Source: Rufibacter roseolus | GTDB taxonomy: Bacteria > Bacteroidota > Bacteroidia > Cytophagales > Hymenobacteraceae | Direction: 5' to 3' | Length of the DNA: 64,000 nt | Assembly (NCBI RefSeq): GCF_017916365.1 | Contig: NZ_JAFMSU010000001.1 | Location: 124,001-188,000 of the forward strand | Part shown: one piece after another, positions 62,998 through 64,000 of the stretch | How positions within the stretch are numbered: the first letter of the stretch is position 1 | How the letters are laid out: the number at the start of each line of letters is the position of its first letter | Notes under the pieces: model-generated | What the model was told of the DNA's origin: nothing | Seen by the model: only the letters and a program-made list of their open reading frames with translations | The model's database searches: none | Made by a program: the position numbers and the translations under genes

Positions 62998-63387
62998 CTA
63001 TGCATGCTTTTTTGAATTTTGGCGCAAGTTACTCAACAATGCGTAGATTTCAAATCCGGTATAAATAAAATAAAGGGCGAAAAAGTTTGAGACAAATTGC
63101 ACTAACCCTTCTGCATGGAAATATCTATATACAAAAACTGCTATTATAGAGAACACCATACGCACCCCCATAGCGGCAAAGTAGTAGGCGTGCAGGTTAC
63201 CTGAATCATTCTTGAGCCCCAGGAAGGCCACATAATGGGCAAACCCGGTCACAAACACAAAGAAGCACAGCATGTACCAGATATAGGAATGAACCACGGT
63301 GTCTCCGGTGAACATCAGCAGTACGGTAATCAGGAGCACCAGCAGCCCGGTGAGCAGAATCATCCCTCTAATAAAACTCACAGGCAC
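62998..63387 (-). CDS. AtpI-like hypothetical membrane protein of the ATP synthase operon
   Basis: The 129-residue protein has about four transmembrane helices (MILLTGLLVLLITVLLMF, YMLCFFVFVTGFAHYVAF, then two more). The GTG at 63387 follows the stop of the AtpZ-like gene directly. Position, size and topology suit the ATP synthase assembly protein AtpI (subunit I), which helps build the c ring, but sequence identity is not evident. The gap to atpB is 44 bp. Confidence 0.7.
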   Translation of the reverse strand: MPVSFIRGMILLTGLLVLLITVLLMFTGDTVVHSYIWYMLCFFVFVTGFAHYVAFLGLKNDSGNLHAYYFAAMGVRMVFSIIAVFVYRYFHAEGLVQFVSNFFALYFIYTGFEIYALLSNLRQNSKKHA

Positions 63388-63624
63388 TTATTTCTTACGG
63401 GTAAGTGATACAATAACAGAATACACGGTGGCAAACACCGCCACCACTAATAGGCCCAGCGTCCACCACGGGGTGTTGTTGTGGAAATAGGCATCCAGTT
63501 TACGCCCCCCAATAGCGGCCACGGACATTACCACAATCATCTGGAAAGCCAGGCCCGAGTATTTCAGGTAAGGCTTTACCCCTTGCTTTTCTTCGGGGCT
63601 AGACGGATGTTGGGTTGGTTCCAT
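63388..63624 (-). CDS. AtpZ/AtpI family protein
   Basis: The 78-residue protein has a charged start (KPYLKYSGLAFQMIVVMSVA, in part), two transmembrane helices joined by a short basic turn (GGRKLDAYF), and is typical of AtpZ, a small protein at the head of ATP synthase operons linked to magnesium or calcium transport and complex assembly. It begins the operon here. Confidence 0.82.
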   Translation of the reverse strand: MEPTQHPSSPEEKQGVKPYLKYSGLAFQMIVVMSVAAIGGRKLDAYFHNNTPWWTLGLLVVAVFATVYSVIVSLTRKK

Positions 63625-63645
63625 ACGGGTTGGGTCCTATTTGCA

Positions 63646-63653
63646 CAAAGGTA
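63646..63653 (-). promoter_or_regulatory. -7 box of the ATP synthase operon (TACCTTTG)
   Basis: The minus strand has TACCTTTG, an exact TAnnTTTG match, 22 bp before the AtpZ-like ATG. A TTTC about 23 bp further upstream may act as a poor -33 box. Confidence 0.5.
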
Positions 63654-63689
63654 CTAATCTCTGGTTCATGGGGACAGAAAAGATTTTCG

Positions 63690-63729
63690 CTGTTTTGGCC
63701 CTGCTATAGATAAAACAAGCCCAAAACAG
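63690..63729. repeat. Dispersed palindromic repeat, copy 23
   Basis: CTGTTTTGGCC(CTGCTATAG) is opposed by AAAACAAGCCCAAAACAG. It lies 36 bp upstream of the ATP synthase promoter box. Confidence 0.75.
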
Positions 63730-63945
63730 TTCTGGTTCGCCTATAATTAGCTTTCATTCCTTCGCCGCCGACGCCTGCTTTTGCGTAGTAGCGTAACAAG
63801 AGCCTAAAAAGTGTAAATTTGCTTTTACCTTTTATTTAGATAACCTTATAGACTAAGTACAAGTACGTTTCTGGCTCGTTTTAGCTTAAATAAATATAAA
63901 ATAAAAAAGGCCCTGCGCAGTTCTACTAGTATTCCAACACCTGAC

Positions 63946-64000
63946 TTGACGTTGAAACTGACACGTTTTCTTCTAATCTTCCTTCTACTGGCAGCTGTCG
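63946..64000 (+). CDS. Start of an exported protein (3' end outside window)
   Basis: From a possible TTG at 63946 the frame reads LTLKLTRFLLIFLLLAAV to the window end: basic residues then a hydrophobic run, the beginning of a Sec or lipoprotein signal peptide. A TAAATTTG at 63814-63821 matches the -7 consensus upstream. In some Bacteroidota the gene beside the ATP synthase operon is a TPR lipoprotein (PorW/SprE type), which would fit, but this is recollection and cannot be tested here. Confidence 0.35.
   Translation, partial: MTLKLTRFLLIFLLLAAV

Overview
The window looks like chromosomal DNA of a member of the Bacteroidota, most likely Cytophagales, family Hymenobacteraceae (Rufibacter or Pontibacter type). 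The genus is an inference from gene style and has no rRNA support. The grounds are a type IX secretion style adhesin with a type B sorting domain beside PorP/SprF and PorE-like genes; an ATP synthase operon without atpD or atpC; a bacilliredoxin (YtxJ) that implies bacillithiol; many TAnnTTTG -7 promoter boxes; and DUF4136, DUF4407, SIMPL and PafA-like proteins. No rRNA, tRNA, CRISPR array, integrase or transposase gene was seen.

Layout. 1-9.3 kb: end of an MBL-fold hydrolase, PRC-barrel/SHOCT protein, SIMPL protein, RNase D-like exonuclease, manganese catalase, small lipoprotein, and a saccharopine/alanine dehydrogenase-like enzyme. 9.5-13.4 kb: glycine decarboxylase gcvP and a DUF4136 lipoprotein. 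13.5-18.7 kb: a minus-strand cluster of ice-binding-like adhesin, PorP/SprF and PorE-like OmpA lipoprotein. 19-27.6 kb: lipA, ytxJ, two small Lys-rich exported proteins, a fused alpha/beta 2-oxoacid dehydrogenase E1, an M16 peptidase and ispF. 27.7-38.7 kb: M28 peptidase, LutB-like protein, serC-like gene, a SerB-SerA fusion, a class II synthetase-like (asparagine synthetase type) gene divergent from an AsnC-type regulator, GDPD and DUF4407. 39-50.6 kb: antiporter, serine dehydratase alpha chain, an FNR-like regulator with a matching operator in front of a dinB-like gene, a thioredoxin-NHL protein, a secreted Hint-domain protein, and a pair of Tat-exported amino-acid enzymes. 51-63.9 kb: GspG-like, PAP2, Nnr, UbiA-like, ppa and pafA-like genes, the ATP synthase operon, and the first bases of another exported protein.

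Two themes join the genes. Serine/glycine and lipoate metabolism recurs (gcvP, lipA, serC, serB-serA, sdaA, E1). Envelope and exported functions make up much of the rest.

The most unusual structure is not a gene. About 21 clear and 5 weaker copies of one short imperfect palindrome (core roughly TTTTAGGCCTGTTTT, short loop, AAAACAGCCTAAAA) sit between genes. The outermost base pairs differ from copy to copy yet stay complementary. Three other inverted-repeat elements are also present, two of them side by side at 26.9-27.1 kb. Other leads are the FNR-type operator at 43763-43778, the Tat-exported oxidase plus aminotransferase pair, the asparagine synthetase-like/AsnC pair, and the Hint protein lacking a C-terminal Asn.
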